Of a stretch of 64,000 nucleotides of DNA, positions 1 to 8,285 are shown piece by piece. Below the pieces are notes generated by a model that did not search any database, was not told where the DNA came from, and saw only the letters and a list, made by a program, of their open reading frames with translations. The DNA lies in NCBI RefSeq assembly GCF_004785645.1, contig NZ_SRPE01000011.1:1-64000 (forward strand). Direction: 5' to 3'. The first letter of the stretch is position 1. The number at the start of each line of letters is the position of its first letter. This DNA comes from Empedobacter tilapiae. GTDB lineage: Bacteria; Bacteroidota; Bacteroidia; Flavobacteriales; Weeksellaceae. The translations under genes and the position numbers were made by a program.

Positions 1-248
1 CTGCGGGTAAATGGCAAAAAGCTTGTGATAAAATTAAAGTGATGGATAAAAGTTGTTTGACCGAAATTTCTGAATTAATGTGCGCAACTGGAGGAAAAAT
101 AACGATTCTGAAACATGGACAGCAAAGTGAAATTGGTAAAAAAAATGTAGAAAATGCGAGTTCTTTTGAGCAACAAATCTATAATCCCGTGATTGATTTT
201 GATGAGTTTAAAGATCAAATTGTTCAGCAAAATGTAGATTATTATTAA
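1..248 (+). CDS. PAAR-like (DUF4280-type) spike-tip protein, C-terminal part
   Basis: The gene enters from the left edge. The frame is open from base 3, giving 81 visible residues before the stop at 246-248, so the true start lies outside the window. The visible part has cysteine-containing segments (QKACDKIK, DKSCLTE, MCATGGKITI) that resemble the end of DUF4280 PAAR-like proteins, which in Bacteroidota cap type VI or related contractile injection tubes and carry effectors. The next gene starts 10 nt downstream and encodes a peptidoglycan-degrading effector, which fits a spike-plus-cargo pair. The GTG/ATG at 39-44 lies inside the domain and is unlikely to be the start. The family call rests on these short motifs and the context. 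Confidence 0.6.
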   Translation, partial: AGKWQKACDKIKVMDKSCLTEISELMCATGGKITILKHGQQSEIGKKNVENASSFEQQIYNPVIDFDEFKDQIVQQNVDYY

Positions 249-258
249 CGGTTTTACT

Positions 259-2541
259 ATGAAGATAATAGGAGAGAAAAAGCCAATTGTAGGTGTTACA
301 GAAATGTATTCGGTAATAGATTCGGACGGAGTTTTGTTCACAAATAATACGAACAATGTGACTTATGCATGGTATATTTTTAAGAAATATAAGAATGGTG
401 CTTTTGTGAATGTTACAAAAAATAATGTTCCGAAAATAGGACAAACTGTTCCTTACTCGCTTGGCTATAATGTAGAGTATCGTTTGGATGTTTATAAGTT
501 AGAGAAAGAATTATTGTCACAAAAAGATAAAGCAAGTTTTGTTGCGAGTTATTTTGTAACTCCAACTAAAAAAGGAAGTAAATCTGAAATAAAAAAAGTT
601 GTTCTTTACAATAAAGGTGCAAAAAATGTAGATTTAGCAGGTATTGGCAATTCGTTGACGGTACGAGTAGAATGTATCAATATGATAAACAAACAAGTGA
701 AAGTACATGTTTGGAATGTTGAGAATAAAAGCGAATCTAATTTTATAAATGCAGATATTAAAAGTGAACCTAATTTGATGAATTCTAGATTAATCGATAT
801 TAATGAAAAAGGAATTGGATTAACACAGTTTAATGTGATGCAATTATTATCGCCAACAGATAGTATGGATTTGATGATAGGTAATAAAAAAGCAATAGGA
901 TTCTACGTGACTGCAACCTATGAAGAACAATCTGTTACCAATAAAACAGCTGTCGTTGTAGTTTCTCAATATCAATCTATTGCTGATATTTTTGAGAATG
1001 CAAGGTCTATGTCTTCTTATAATGATATTGAAACTCCTGCACCTGAGAAACCTAAAGAAAAAAAATGTTTCTGTAATAGAGATTTTAAAGAATCGGATGT
1101 TAAAGAACTTGTTAAATTCTTAAAAGGAAGAGAAGCTATTTGGGAAGGTTATAAAAATGCTCCTTGTACTATTGATGACAAATCTTTTGCAACACTTACA
1201 AAAGAATTGAATGCAATGTTCAAGAAATATAAGATAAATCATTGTGCACAAAAGCTACATTTTTTGGCACAAGCTTGCCACGAAACAGATACGTTTACCT
1301 TGTCTGAAGAAACTAAAAGTAATCATGCCTCTAGTCAGAGTATTTACAAAGGGAGAGGGATTTTACAACTAACAGGAGTGAGAAAAAATGGTGAAAATTA
1401 TTATGATTTACCAGGACCATATGAAACATATAGTGATTATATAGGGATAAATGCTATTAGAAAACCTCAGATTATAGCCGAGCAAATAAAATATTGTTTA
1501 GATAGTGGCGGATGGATGTTTAGTGTTTTCAAGAAAATGCCTAATGCTCCTTCTCAAGCAGTAGATAGATGGGGAATAGAAACTGCAGGTAAATCACTAA
1601 ATGAGCTTGCTTTGGATGGAGATAAATATTTAGAACTAATTTCTGCTTTACTAAATGGTCGTCCTAAACCAGAAGCAATGCCCAATGGATGGAACAAAAG
1701 AAAAATGAATTATGATTTGCTAAAAACAGGATTTTTTAATTACGACTTTTTCCATAACAATGCTAAGCAAAAAACAGAAGTTACTGATGATGTTGTTACA
1801 TACCATATTTACGCAAATGGAGAAATAGAACGACATATTCCCAAAACAATAAAAAGTGGTTATGAAGATAAATACAAATATGTGTATCATGACAAGGATG
1901 ATAAGAAATACACTATTTGTACAGTGAAATGGCATGCCACAGGAAGAAAAGAAACAGGTAAAAATGAAGGAAAAGTTATGCCAACACACAGTAAAATTAT
2001 TTCTGATGAAAAAGTTTCTGAAGGACAAACAACTAGAAAAGTAATATATGAAAATGGAGACGTTGCCGAATATGGATATAACAAAGGAATTTATTTTTGG
2101 AATTTATATAAATCACTGAAAGGTAAGATTGAATTAGTTAAAATGCCTAATGAATTGAATTATAATTACTCTGGTGTTGTCGTGAAGTATTCTTTTTCAA
2201 ATACACAAAGACGATATACTAGCCCTAATGCATTAGCTGGTTTTATTGGGGCGTTGGCTGAAACTGGATTTACTAATATAATAACAACAGGAAGTTGTTT
2301 TGCAGAAGGTACTTGTTTTCCTAGTGTTGCACATGTTAATGGAAAAAGTATTGATACCTTGTATATAGATAGAGCTAATCAAACCGAATTTATCACAGCT
2401 ATGAATAAATTTGGTTTTAATGATCAAATAACAGGAAATGATGGAACTCATACATATAAGGGAACAAAAAATAAATCAGATCATAATGATCATCTTCATT
2501 CAGGTTTTGATGAAAGCAAAATAAAGTTAATTAAACAATAA
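259..2541 (+). CDS. Predicted type VI/injection-system effector with GH19-like glycosidase and LAS-type metallopeptidase domains
   Basis: 760 residues, no signal peptide. Residues 1 to about 255 look like Ig-type beta domains often found N-terminal in Bacteroidota effectors encoded after PAAR-like genes. After a Pro/Lys linker, a CFCNRDF motif (about 270) opens a GH19 chitinase/lysozyme-like domain (about 270-495) with the HET motif at H341-E342, E342 being the expected general acid, and a GRGILQLTG segment. Residues about 505-640 form a spacer rich in charged beta-strand-like sequence. The C-terminal part (about 645-760) has the zinc pattern of LAS/M15-type peptidases: H692 and D699 in SVAHVNGKSID and H745-L-H747. 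The inferred role is cutting both glycan and peptide of the murein of rival cells. It follows the PAAR-like gene by 10 nt and precedes an immunity candidate. Domain calls are from motifs, not a search. Confidence 0.72.
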   Translation: MKIIGEKKPIVGVTEMYSVIDSDGVLFTNNTNNVTYAWYIFKKYKNGAFVNVTKNNVPKIGQTVPYSLGYNVEYRLDVYKLEKELLSQKDKASFVASYFVTPTKKGSKSEIKKVVLYNKGAKNVDLAGIGNSLTVRVECINMINKQVKVHVWNVENKSESNFINADIKSEPNLMNSRLIDINEKGIGLTQFNVMQLLSPTDSMDLMIGNKKAIGFYVTATYEEQSVTNKTAVVVVSQYQSIADIFENARSMSSYNDIETPAPEKPKEKKCFCNRDFKESDVKELVKFLKGREAIWEGYKNAPCTIDDKSFATLTKELNAMFKKYKINHCAQKLHFLAQACHETDTFTLSEETKSNHASSQSIYKGRGILQLTGVRKNGENYYDLPGPYETYSDYIGINAIRKPQIIAEQIKYCLDSGGWMFSVFKKMPNAPSQAVDRWGIETAGKSLNELALDGDKYLELISALLNGRPKPEAMPNGWNKRKMNYDLLKTGFFNYDFFHNNAKQKTEVTDDVVTYHIYANGEIERHIPKTIKSGYEDKYKYVYHDKDDKKYTICTVKWHATGRKETGKNEGKVMPTHSKIISDEKVSEGQTTRKVIYENGDVAEYGYNKGIYFWNLYKSLKGKIELVKMPNELNYNYSGVVVKYSFSNTQRRYTSPNALAGFIGALAETGFTNIITTGSCFAEGTCFPSVAHVNGKSIDTLYIDRANQTEFITAMNKFGFNDQITGNDGTHTYKGTKNKSDHNDHLHSGFDESKIKLIKQ

Positions 2542-2547
2542 TTTCAT

Positions 2548-3141
2548 ATGTTAAAAAATATAATTATAATACTAGTAATATCAATTTTCACTACAGTTTC
2601 TTGTCAAGAAAAGAGAAAAATACATGAACCAATAAATATAGTAAATGAACCAATTGAAAAAATAAATGATAGTTTATTGATAGGGTATTCTAAAATTTCA
2701 GATATAAAATTTATAGAAAATATCCATGATGGGGGATTTAAATATTTTGATATATATGAGGAGATACTACAAAATATGAATAAAAAATTTATAAATTTTC
2801 AAAAAGAAGATACAATTGTAGAAGAGAAACTAAATAATATTGTTTTAAGATTAGTTAAAAAAACTATAAAAGAAGATCATATAGAAATTGAATTACAAAC
2901 TTTTAAGAGTAATAAAAAAATAGCTTCAATTCTATTTTATAAATATCAATGGGATGAAAATGTTCCTGATAATAAGCAAAGACTAGAATGTTTATCTTAT
3001 ATTAATAGTGATATGATTTTATGGCATTTAGAGACTTTTACTAATCATAGCGAAGATGCTTTAGGAATAGATGGATGGAATAAATATAAAATTAATCTAG
3101 AAACTGGCGATATAAAATTTATAGAAAAATTAGAGTATTGA
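2548..3141 (+). CDS. Lipoprotein, candidate immunity protein for the upstream effector
   Basis: 197 residues. The N-terminus is a lipoprotein signal (MLKNIIIILVISIF...TTVSC) with cysteine about residue 19, so the protein should be exported and lipidated. The start lies 6 nt after the effector stop, so the two are co-transcribed. Membrane-anchored periplasmic placement is what is expected of an immunity protein against a murein hydrolase delivered to the periplasm. The mature part is rich in Lys, Ile and Glu and matches no family I recognise. Base composition is even more AT-rich than the neighbours, a common sign of polymorphic immunity genes. Function is inferred from position and topology only. 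Confidence 0.55.
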   Translation: MLKNIIIILVISIFTTVSCQEKRKIHEPINIVNEPIEKINDSLLIGYSKISDIKFIENIHDGGFKYFDIYEEILQNMNKKFINFQKEDTIVEEKLNNIVLRLVKKTIKEDHIEIELQTFKSNKKIASILFYKYQWDENVPDNKQRLECLSYINSDMILWHLETFTNHSEDALGIDGWNKYKINLETGDIKFIEKLEY

Positions 3142-3167
3142 AATCAAATTTTTAAAAAAAATCAACA

Positions 3168-3245
3168 AAATCAGCAGGTCATCACCATCACTTACATATA
3201 AGAAAAGAAGGGTATAACCCTAAATACAAAGAAATAATAGAATAA
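3168..3245 (+). pseudogene. Relic of an effector C-terminus (LAS peptidase tail, copy 2)
   Basis: One frame reads KSAGHHHHLHIRKEGYNPK and ends at a stop at 3243-3245. It lines up with the last 25 residues of the intact effector (KSDHNDHLHSGF...), including the HLH zinc motif. Only the tail remains and there is no start or upstream domain, so this is a leftover from recombination or deletion of an older effector 3' cassette. It is too short to be a working protein. Alignment was by eye. Confidence 0.6.
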
Positions 3246-3256
3246 AAAATGACTCA

Positions 3257-3379
3257 ATGTTAGTAAAATCTGTATCTAGTGCTAATTGTGATTATTTTGA
3301 AGACCATAAAGAAGAAACTAAATGGATTAAATGGAAAAATAATAAATGTAAAGAAATTGAATTAAGTTTTTGTTATTAA
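3257..3379 (+). pseudogene. Short ORF, possible remnant of an old immunity gene
   Basis: A 40-residue frame (ATG 3257, stop 3377-3379) lies between two LAS relics, where an immunity gene would sit in an effector-immunity cassette. It begins MLVKSVSSANC and ends KCKEIELSFCY. The same frame stays open upstream of the ATG into the preceding relic, so the ATG may not be a real start. No signal peptide or known motif is visible. The interpretation as the 3' end of a lost immunity gene comes only from its place in the array. Confidence 0.35.
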
Positions 3380-3381
3380 AG

Positions 3382-3709
3382 GGTGAAATCATTGCAGCTC
3401 TAATTGGCGCTTTAGCCAAGGGTAATTTCACCATTATTTCTGGAGGTGCTGCAGAAAGATGGAACATGTTTCCCTAGTGTAAGTCATGTTAATGGTCAAA
3501 GTATAGATACTGAATATTTATCTGGAAGTAAAACACAAGAATTTATTGATGCCTTAGCTTATTTCGGTTTTAATAGTTTCTATTACAGTGCTAATATGAA
3601 ATTAATTCAACCCAAAAATGCTATAACATTTAAAGGAGAAGGTGGACATAAACATCATTTACATGCTGGTGCAGAAACAATAAAAGTAAAAGAAAAAACC
3701 TATAACAAT
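3382..3709 (+). pseudogene. Frameshifted orphan LAS peptidase domain (effector C-terminal cassette, copy 3)
   Basis: Read with one frameshift, this is a near-complete copy of the effector C-terminal domain. The first frame gives EIIAALIGALAKGNFTIISG, then after an extra A in the run at 3455-3457 the reading continues as DGTCFPSVSHVNGQSID in another frame. The zinc-ligand pattern is intact: His codon 3485-3487, Asp 3506-3508, and His-Leu-His at 3656-3664. It lacks the N-terminal delivery and GH19 domains and a start codon, so it is an orphan C-terminal module. It has no stop before the next ATG and runs in frame into the lipoprotein at 3710. A GTG at 3446 could start only the second half and is probably not real. 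Confidence 0.65.
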
Positions 3710-4040
3710 ATGAAACATCTATTCATTATTTTCACTATACTATTATCATTTTCTTGTAAAGAGAGTAAAGAAAATACAGTAATCGAAAAAGTAACTAACA
3801 ATAAGATTGAACCTAATTTTGACAGTATTAAAATATCATCCTTGCCTTTTGGAAATAAAATATTAATTGATAATTTTAAAAAAATATTTGAATGATAAAT
3901 TTGATGAATGGTATGGAGAAAAACCAGAAAAATTACTTGGATCAGGTTCTTATTGGCAAGAAAACAACTATTATGGTCTACCAAAACTAGAAGAATATGT
4001 TCGTGATTTTATTATAACTCATCATTGGACTCAATATTAA
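3710..4040 (+). pseudogene. Frameshifted lipoprotein, probable orphan immunity gene
   Basis: From ATG 3710 the sequence gives a lipoprotein signal (MKHLFIIFTILLSFSC, Cys at residue 16) and about 45 further residues, then stops at 3893-3895. Removing one A from the seven-A run at 3878-3884 restores a frame reading KKYLNDKFDEWYGEKPEK and on to a natural stop at 4038-4040, about 109 residues in all. This layout (LAS domain, then a lipoprotein) repeats that of the intact effector and its immunity candidate. It is either a decayed gene or a homopolymer sequencing error. The sequence does not resemble the lipoprotein at 2548-3141, as expected if each cassette carried its own immunity protein. Confidence 0.55.
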
Positions 4041-4048
4041 TGAAAAAA

Positions 4049-4093
4049 AATTAAACAAAAGCTCGAGAAAATTCTCGAGCTTTTGTTTAATTA
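4049..4093. terminator. Long perfect hairpin, bidirectional terminator
   Basis: Two arms of about 20 nt (4050-4069 and 4072-4091) are fully complementary around a very short loop, with CTCGAG in the inner stem, A-runs on the left and T-rich sequence on the right. It lies between the effector/immunity block (plus strand) and the convergent DUF4286 gene, whose stop codon falls within the hairpin. Confidence 0.85.
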
Positions 4094-4401
4094 TAATCTC
4101 CTATATGTTCCATTTCACTTTCGAAACTTAGTACTTTAGTCGCATATTTTTGCAAACATTTTTGCTTGATTTCTGATAAAAAATTATTCTTGAATTTATC
4201 TAAAGTCAATTCATCATTCACAAATAATTGCAACGAATAAGAAACTGCACCTGGTTCTACATGAGAAGTTATTTTTCCTAAACGAGCTCCAATAAAACAA
4301 TTTGATTTCAAATAATCATTAATATGCTCTTTCTGAATCCACTCAAACCAATCGTCATGCACCTCTTGTTCAACAATAAAAGTTGTATTATATAATATCA
4401 T
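4087..4401 (-). CDS. DUF4286 family protein
   Basis: 104 residues, small and soluble with no signal peptide. The start MILYNTTFIVEQEV, the following DWFEWIQKEHI and the central GARLGKI are typical of DUF4286, a short ferredoxin-like-fold family common in Bacteroidota with no established biochemical role. The gene is single, diverges from the M20 peptidase gene at 4513 and converges on the effector array. I see nothing that indicates its substrate. Confidence 0.7.
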   Translation of the reverse strand: MILYNTTFIVEQEVHDDWFEWIQKEHINDYLKSNCFIGARLGKITSHVEPGAVSYSLQLFVNDELTLDKFKNNFLSEIKQKCLQKYATKVLSFESEMEHIGDYN

Positions 4402-4512
4402 TGTCTAATTTTTTGCAAAGATACAAAGGTTTTCGCATTATATTTTTCTTGAAAAAGAAAGTCTAATCAAGATTTTATTTTTAAATTTACCTATTATTCA
4501 TAACAAACAAAG

Positions 4513-5895
4513 ATGAACAATACGCAACAATTTATACAAGAGAATAAACAACGTTTTCTTGATGAATTAATCGAATTACTTAAAATTCCTTCAGTTAGTG
4601 CTGATCCAGCCTACACACAAGACGTAAATGATGCTGCCGAAATGGTTGCAAAATATTTAAAAGAAGCAGGTGCTGATAATGTTGAAGTATGCGAAACAGA
4701 AGGTTTTCCTGTTGTTTACGGAGAAAAAATAGTTGACGCTTCAAAACCTACTGTTTTAGTTTACGGACATTACGATGTACAACCAGCTGATCCTTTAGAA
4801 TTATGGGAATCTGGACCATACGAGCCAGTAATCAAAAAGACAGAAATTCATCCTGACGGAGCAATTTTTGCTCGTGGTTCTGCTGATGATAAAGGTCAAA
4901 TGTTTATGCACGTTAAAGCTTTTGAGGCTTTAAACAAATCAAACGAATTACCTTGTAACGTTAAATTTATGATCGAAGGTGAAGAAGAAGTTGGTTCTCC
5001 TTCATTAGTAAATTTCGTTAAAAACAATAAAGAGAAATTAAAGAATGATGTAATTTTGATTTCTGATACTTCTATGATTTCAAACGAACAACCTTCTATA
5101 TCAGTTGGTTTACGTGGTTTATCTTATGTAGAAGTTGAGGTAAAAGGAGCTAATCGCGATATGCACTCTGGTGTTTATGGTGGGGCTGTTCCAAATCCGA
5201 TTAATGTTTTAGCAACAATGATTGGAAAATTAATTAATGAAAAAGGTCACATTACAATTCCAGGTTTTTACGAGCCAATTCTTGAATTAACAGAAGATGA
5301 AAGAGCAGATTTAGCAAAAATTCCATTTGATGTTGAAGAATACAAAAAATCTATTGGTATCGCTGATATCCAAGGAGAAGAAGGTTTTTCTACAATCGAG
5401 AGAGCGTCTATTCGTCCTACTTTAGATGTAAACGGAATTTGGGGAGGATACATTGGTGAAGGTGCTAAAACAGTTATTCCTTCTCATGCATATGCTAAAA
5501 TCTCGATGCGTTTAGTTCCAGGACAAGATCCAGAAGTTGTAACAAAACAATTTGCAGATTATTTCCCAACGTTAGCGCCATCTTCTGTAGAAGTTAAAGT
5601 AAAGCCACATCACGGAGGTAAACCTTATATTTTACCAACTAATCACCCAGGTTTTATCGCTGCTAAAAAAGCATTAGCTGAAACTTTTGAGAAAGAAGCG
5701 TTAGCTGAAAGAGCTGGAGGATCTATTCCAATTGTTGCTTTATTCGAAGAAGAATTAGGAACAAAATCTGTTTTAATGGGATTCGGATTAAACTCTGACG
5801 TTATCCACTCTCCTAACGAACATTATGGTTTATTCAATTTCTATAAAGGAATTGAAACTATTCCATATTTCTACAAATATTTTAACGAACAATAA
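4513..5895 (+). CDS. M20 family metallo-dipeptidase
   Basis: 460 residues, cytosolic. The protein carries the M20 di-zinc signatures in order: VYGHYDVQPA (H86, D88), ARGSADDKGQ with the bridging Asp, the catalytic EGEEEVGSPS, and a late His in SDVIHSPNEH. The insert between the two halves is the dimerisation (lid) domain with the DMHSGVYGGAVPNP motif typical of the carnosinase/CNDP-like dipeptidase branch. It should hydrolyse dipeptides or similar short substrates for amino-acid recycling. Length is normal for the family. It stands alone, followed by a rho-independent hairpin. Confidence 0.88.
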   Translation: MNNTQQFIQENKQRFLDELIELLKIPSVSADPAYTQDVNDAAEMVAKYLKEAGADNVEVCETEGFPVVYGEKIVDASKPTVLVYGHYDVQPADPLELWESGPYEPVIKKTEIHPDGAIFARGSADDKGQMFMHVKAFEALNKSNELPCNVKFMIEGEEEVGSPSLVNFVKNNKEKLKNDVILISDTSMISNEQPSISVGLRGLSYVEVEVKGANRDMHSGVYGGAVPNPINVLATMIGKLINEKGHITIPGFYEPILELTEDERADLAKIPFDVEEYKKSIGIADIQGEEGFSTIERASIRPTLDVNGIWGGYIGEGAKTVIPSHAYAKISMRLVPGQDPEVVTKQFADYFPTLAPSSVEVKVKPHHGGKPYILPTNHPGFIAAKKALAETFEKEALAERAGGSIPIVALFEEELGTKSVLMGFGLNSDVIHSPNEHYGLFNFYKGIETIPYFYKYFNEQ

Positions 5896-5913
5896 TTTTC
5901 GACAAAATAACTT

Positions 5914-5950
5914 AAGAAAAGCGAATCAATTTGATTCGCTTTTCTTTTTG
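5914..5950 (+). terminator. Rho-independent terminator after the dipeptidase gene
   Basis: Arms of about 15 nt (5914-5928 and 5932-5946), core AAGCGAATCA/TGATTCGCTT, followed by TTTTT. It lies 19 nt after the stop codon. Confidence 0.85.
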
Positions 5951-5991
5951 GTTTATAGTAGAATGATTAATTTTGAACTTTATTTTTATCA

Positions 5992-7143
5992 ATGAGTAAA
6001 AAATTTTTAATCGCTGGTGCAGGAATTGCAGGTTTAACTTTAGCAAAAGCTTTGCAAGATTTAAATTATGACTACGAAATCTTCGAAGCTTCGTCAGAAG
6101 TTCGTGGAATTGGTGCTGGTTTTGGTTTGGCTTCTAATGCAATGAAAGCATTTGAGATTCTTGGTTTAGCGGAAGAAGTTGTGCCTTTGGGACATATGTT
6201 AGAGGATTTTGAAATTCAAGACTGGAAAGAAAAAACAATTCTAAAAGCAGATACAGAACGATTAAGAAAAAACTATAACAACGGAAATTTTGCTATTCAT
6301 CGAGCAGATTTACATCACTTTTTAGTTTCAAAAATTGATTCCAATAAAATTAAAACGTCAAAAAAAATAAAATTATTTGAACAATCTTTTGAGAAAGTTG
6401 TGCTTCATTTTGAAGATGGAACTTCTACCGAAGGTGATTATTTAATTGGTGCTGATGGGATAAATTCTACAATTCGTCAACAATTGTTAAAACATTCAAC
6501 ACCTCGTTATGCAGGATATAATTGTTGGCGTGCCATTGTGGAAGATAAATCTTACAACTCAAAGAAAAGTATCGAAACTTGGGGACCGAATGGTCGATTT
6601 GGTTTGACACCATTAATTAATAATCAAATTTATTGGTATGCTTGTGTCAATACAAAACTAAATTCTGAAGTCTACAACTACACTTTAAGTGATATTAAAA
6701 ATCAGTTCAAAGATTATTCGGGACAAATCAGAAATACTTTACAAAAAACAAATCCAGAAAGCATCATAGCAACACCAATTATGGATATTAAACCGATTAA
6801 TAATTATGCATTTAATCGTGTCTTATTAATTGGAGATGCAGCACATGCAACCACACCAAACATGGGACAGGGCGCATGTATGGCAGTGGAAGATGTTTGT
6901 GTTTTGTATGATGAACTAATCAAAAAAGATACTGATGTTTTATTAGCTTTTGAACATTATAATTTACGTCGTTTGAAACGTACACATTATATTATCGATA
7001 CTTCTCGTTTAGCTGGAAAAGTTGCTCAAGTTGATAATAAATTCTTAATGAATTTCCGAAATTTTGCTTTCCGAAATTTACCACAATCTTTGATGCAAAG
7101 TCCATTAGAAGACTTGTTGGAAGAAGATTTCATGAAGATTTAG
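5992..7143 (+). CDS. FAD-dependent monooxygenase (flavoprotein hydroxylase family)
   Basis: 383 residues. The N-terminal GAGIAG (G9, G11, G14) binds the FAD ADP moiety, and the GDAAHATTPNMGQG block at about 281-294 binds the flavin ribityl chain, together diagnostic of the FAD_binding_3 aromatic hydroxylase/UbiH-like group. An intermediate GADGINSTIR segment matches the third conserved motif. Such enzymes use NAD(P)H and O2 to hydroxylate small aromatic or related molecules, and relatives include the tetracycline-inactivating TetX. No substrate can be read from the sequence, and the neighbours give no pathway. The stop lies one base from the stop of the convergent gene. Confidence 0.82.
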   Translation: MSKKFLIAGAGIAGLTLAKALQDLNYDYEIFEASSEVRGIGAGFGLASNAMKAFEILGLAEEVVPLGHMLEDFEIQDWKEKTILKADTERLRKNYNNGNFAIHRADLHHFLVSKIDSNKIKTSKKIKLFEQSFEKVVLHFEDGTSTEGDYLIGADGINSTIRQQLLKHSTPRYAGYNCWRAIVEDKSYNSKKSIETWGPNGRFGLTPLINNQIYWYACVNTKLNSEVYNYTLSDIKNQFKDYSGQIRNTLQKTNPESIIATPIMDIKPINNYAFNRVLLIGDAAHATTPNMGQGACMAVEDVCVLYDELIKKDTDVLLAFEHYNLRRLKRTHYIIDTSRLAGKVAQVDNKFLMNFRNFAFRNLPQSLMQSPLEDLLEEDFMKI

Positions 7144-7144
7144 T

Positions 7145-8260
7145 TTATTCCATTATTAATTTATCTAATAATTTTTTCATTATTTCTGTTCCGTTTTCTT
7201 GGTAAATAAAACCATGATTACCCTTTTCTAATGATTCTAAATGCCAATTTTTGTTATGTTCTTTTAAATAAATTGATTCCACTTCCTCAAATTTAAAAAC
7301 GTTATCATCTTTAGTATTTAACATATAAAAAGGTTTTTTGATTTTCGAAAAGTTAATCTCTTCGATTTTTAGTTTTGGATCTGCAGAAAAAGCATAAAAA
7401 CCTTTAAACAAATTTGAATGATTTGTAGCAAACCAAAATGTTGCTGAACCGCCATTTGACATTCCTCCAAGATAAATTTCTTTCTTGTTTATAGAATATT
7501 TTTTTTCAACTTCTTTTACAATCGATAAGACATTTTCAAAAGCTCTTTCTTGATTTACCCATCCGAAATCTTTTTTTCCAAATGGATACAGAATAATAGC
7601 ATTGTATTCATCTGCCAAAGAAAATATAGGTTCTTGCTGTATTTGATAATTATTATGAGTAAAATTTTCTGTACTCACCACTCCTCCATGCAAATAAACA
7701 ATCACTCTTGAAGGCTTTTTAGACGAATAACTTTTAGGAATTAAAACTAAATAAGGAACTTTGATAGAATCTACATTGTTTGTATATAAAGCAAATCCTG
7801 CATTTGGCTGATCTGTTTTATTTTTTACTCGATTGTTAGTTATACTTTTTAACCAATCTGCATTTAATTTTTCTTCACGAAGTTCTTTTTCTTTTAATTT
7901 CTCTTTCATAACAGAAACTAAATTATTCCATTTTGAATCAGAAAAAATTTTAGAAAAATTTTCATCATTAGAAAGATAATCAACTTCTTCTTTGGTAGAA
8001 CCTAAACCTTTTTGAACTGCCATTTCTAACCAATCTAATGCTTGAGTTGGTTTATTACAATTTACGGAAGAGATTGCTCCATAATAAAAATCATAAGGGT
8101 TTCGATTTTCATTATTCAGAATTTGTTCAAAAATTTTATGTGCTTCACAATATTTTTTATCTTTTAACAATTCTTGAAGTATAATTGTTTTTTCCTCATA
8201 AGATTGAGCATTAAGAAAAGTAATAAAAAAGAATATAATTAGTAAGAATATTTTTTTCAT
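7145..8260 (-). CDS. Secreted alpha/beta hydrolase with TPR-like N-terminus (esterase)
   Basis: About 371 residues from the start at 8260 (MKKIFLLIIFFF), chosen because it opens a clean signal peptide; an ATG lies two codons upstream. After the signal comes a helical TPR-like region (about 20-110), then an alpha/beta hydrolase domain with the oxyanion segment VYLHGGV, nucleophile elbow GGMSNGG (S268), an Asp near NTKDDN and the His in KGNHGF. This resembles the PHB depolymerase/feruloyl-esterase-like group of exported esterases. The next gene upstream on the same strand encodes a paralog 25 nt away, so the two form an operon. Substrate unknown. Confidence 0.75.
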   Translation of the reverse strand: MKKIFLLIIFFFITFLNAQSYEEKTIILQELLKDKKYCEAHKIFEQILNNENRNPYDFYYGAISSVNCNKPTQALDWLEMAVQKGLGSTKEEVDYLSNDENFSKIFSDSKWNNLVSVMKEKLKEKELREEKLNADWLKSITNNRVKNKTDQPNAGFALYTNNVDSIKVPYLVLIPKSYSSKKPSRVIVYLHGGVVSTENFTHNNYQIQQEPIFSLADEYNAIILYPFGKKDFGWVNQERAFENVLSIVKEVEKKYSINKKEIYLGGMSNGGSATFWFATNHSNLFKGFYAFSADPKLKIEEINFSKIKKPFYMLNTKDDNVFKFEEVESIYLKEHNKNWHLESLEKGNHGFIYQENGTEIMKKLLDKLIME

Positions 8261-8285
8261 AATCATGTTTTTTTAGTGATGTTAT

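Noticed and set aside
1720-2084. Minus-strand frames of 65-102 codons opposite the effector gene
   Set aside because: They lie fully inside a strongly supported gene on the other strand, show biased hydrophobic/His-rich composition typical of antisense frames, and match no family.
3446-3895. Intact 149-residue gene from GTG 3446
   Set aside because: The frame starts inside a domain whose first half continues in another frame, and it fuses a peptidase tail to a lipoprotein signal; two frameshifted relics explain it better.
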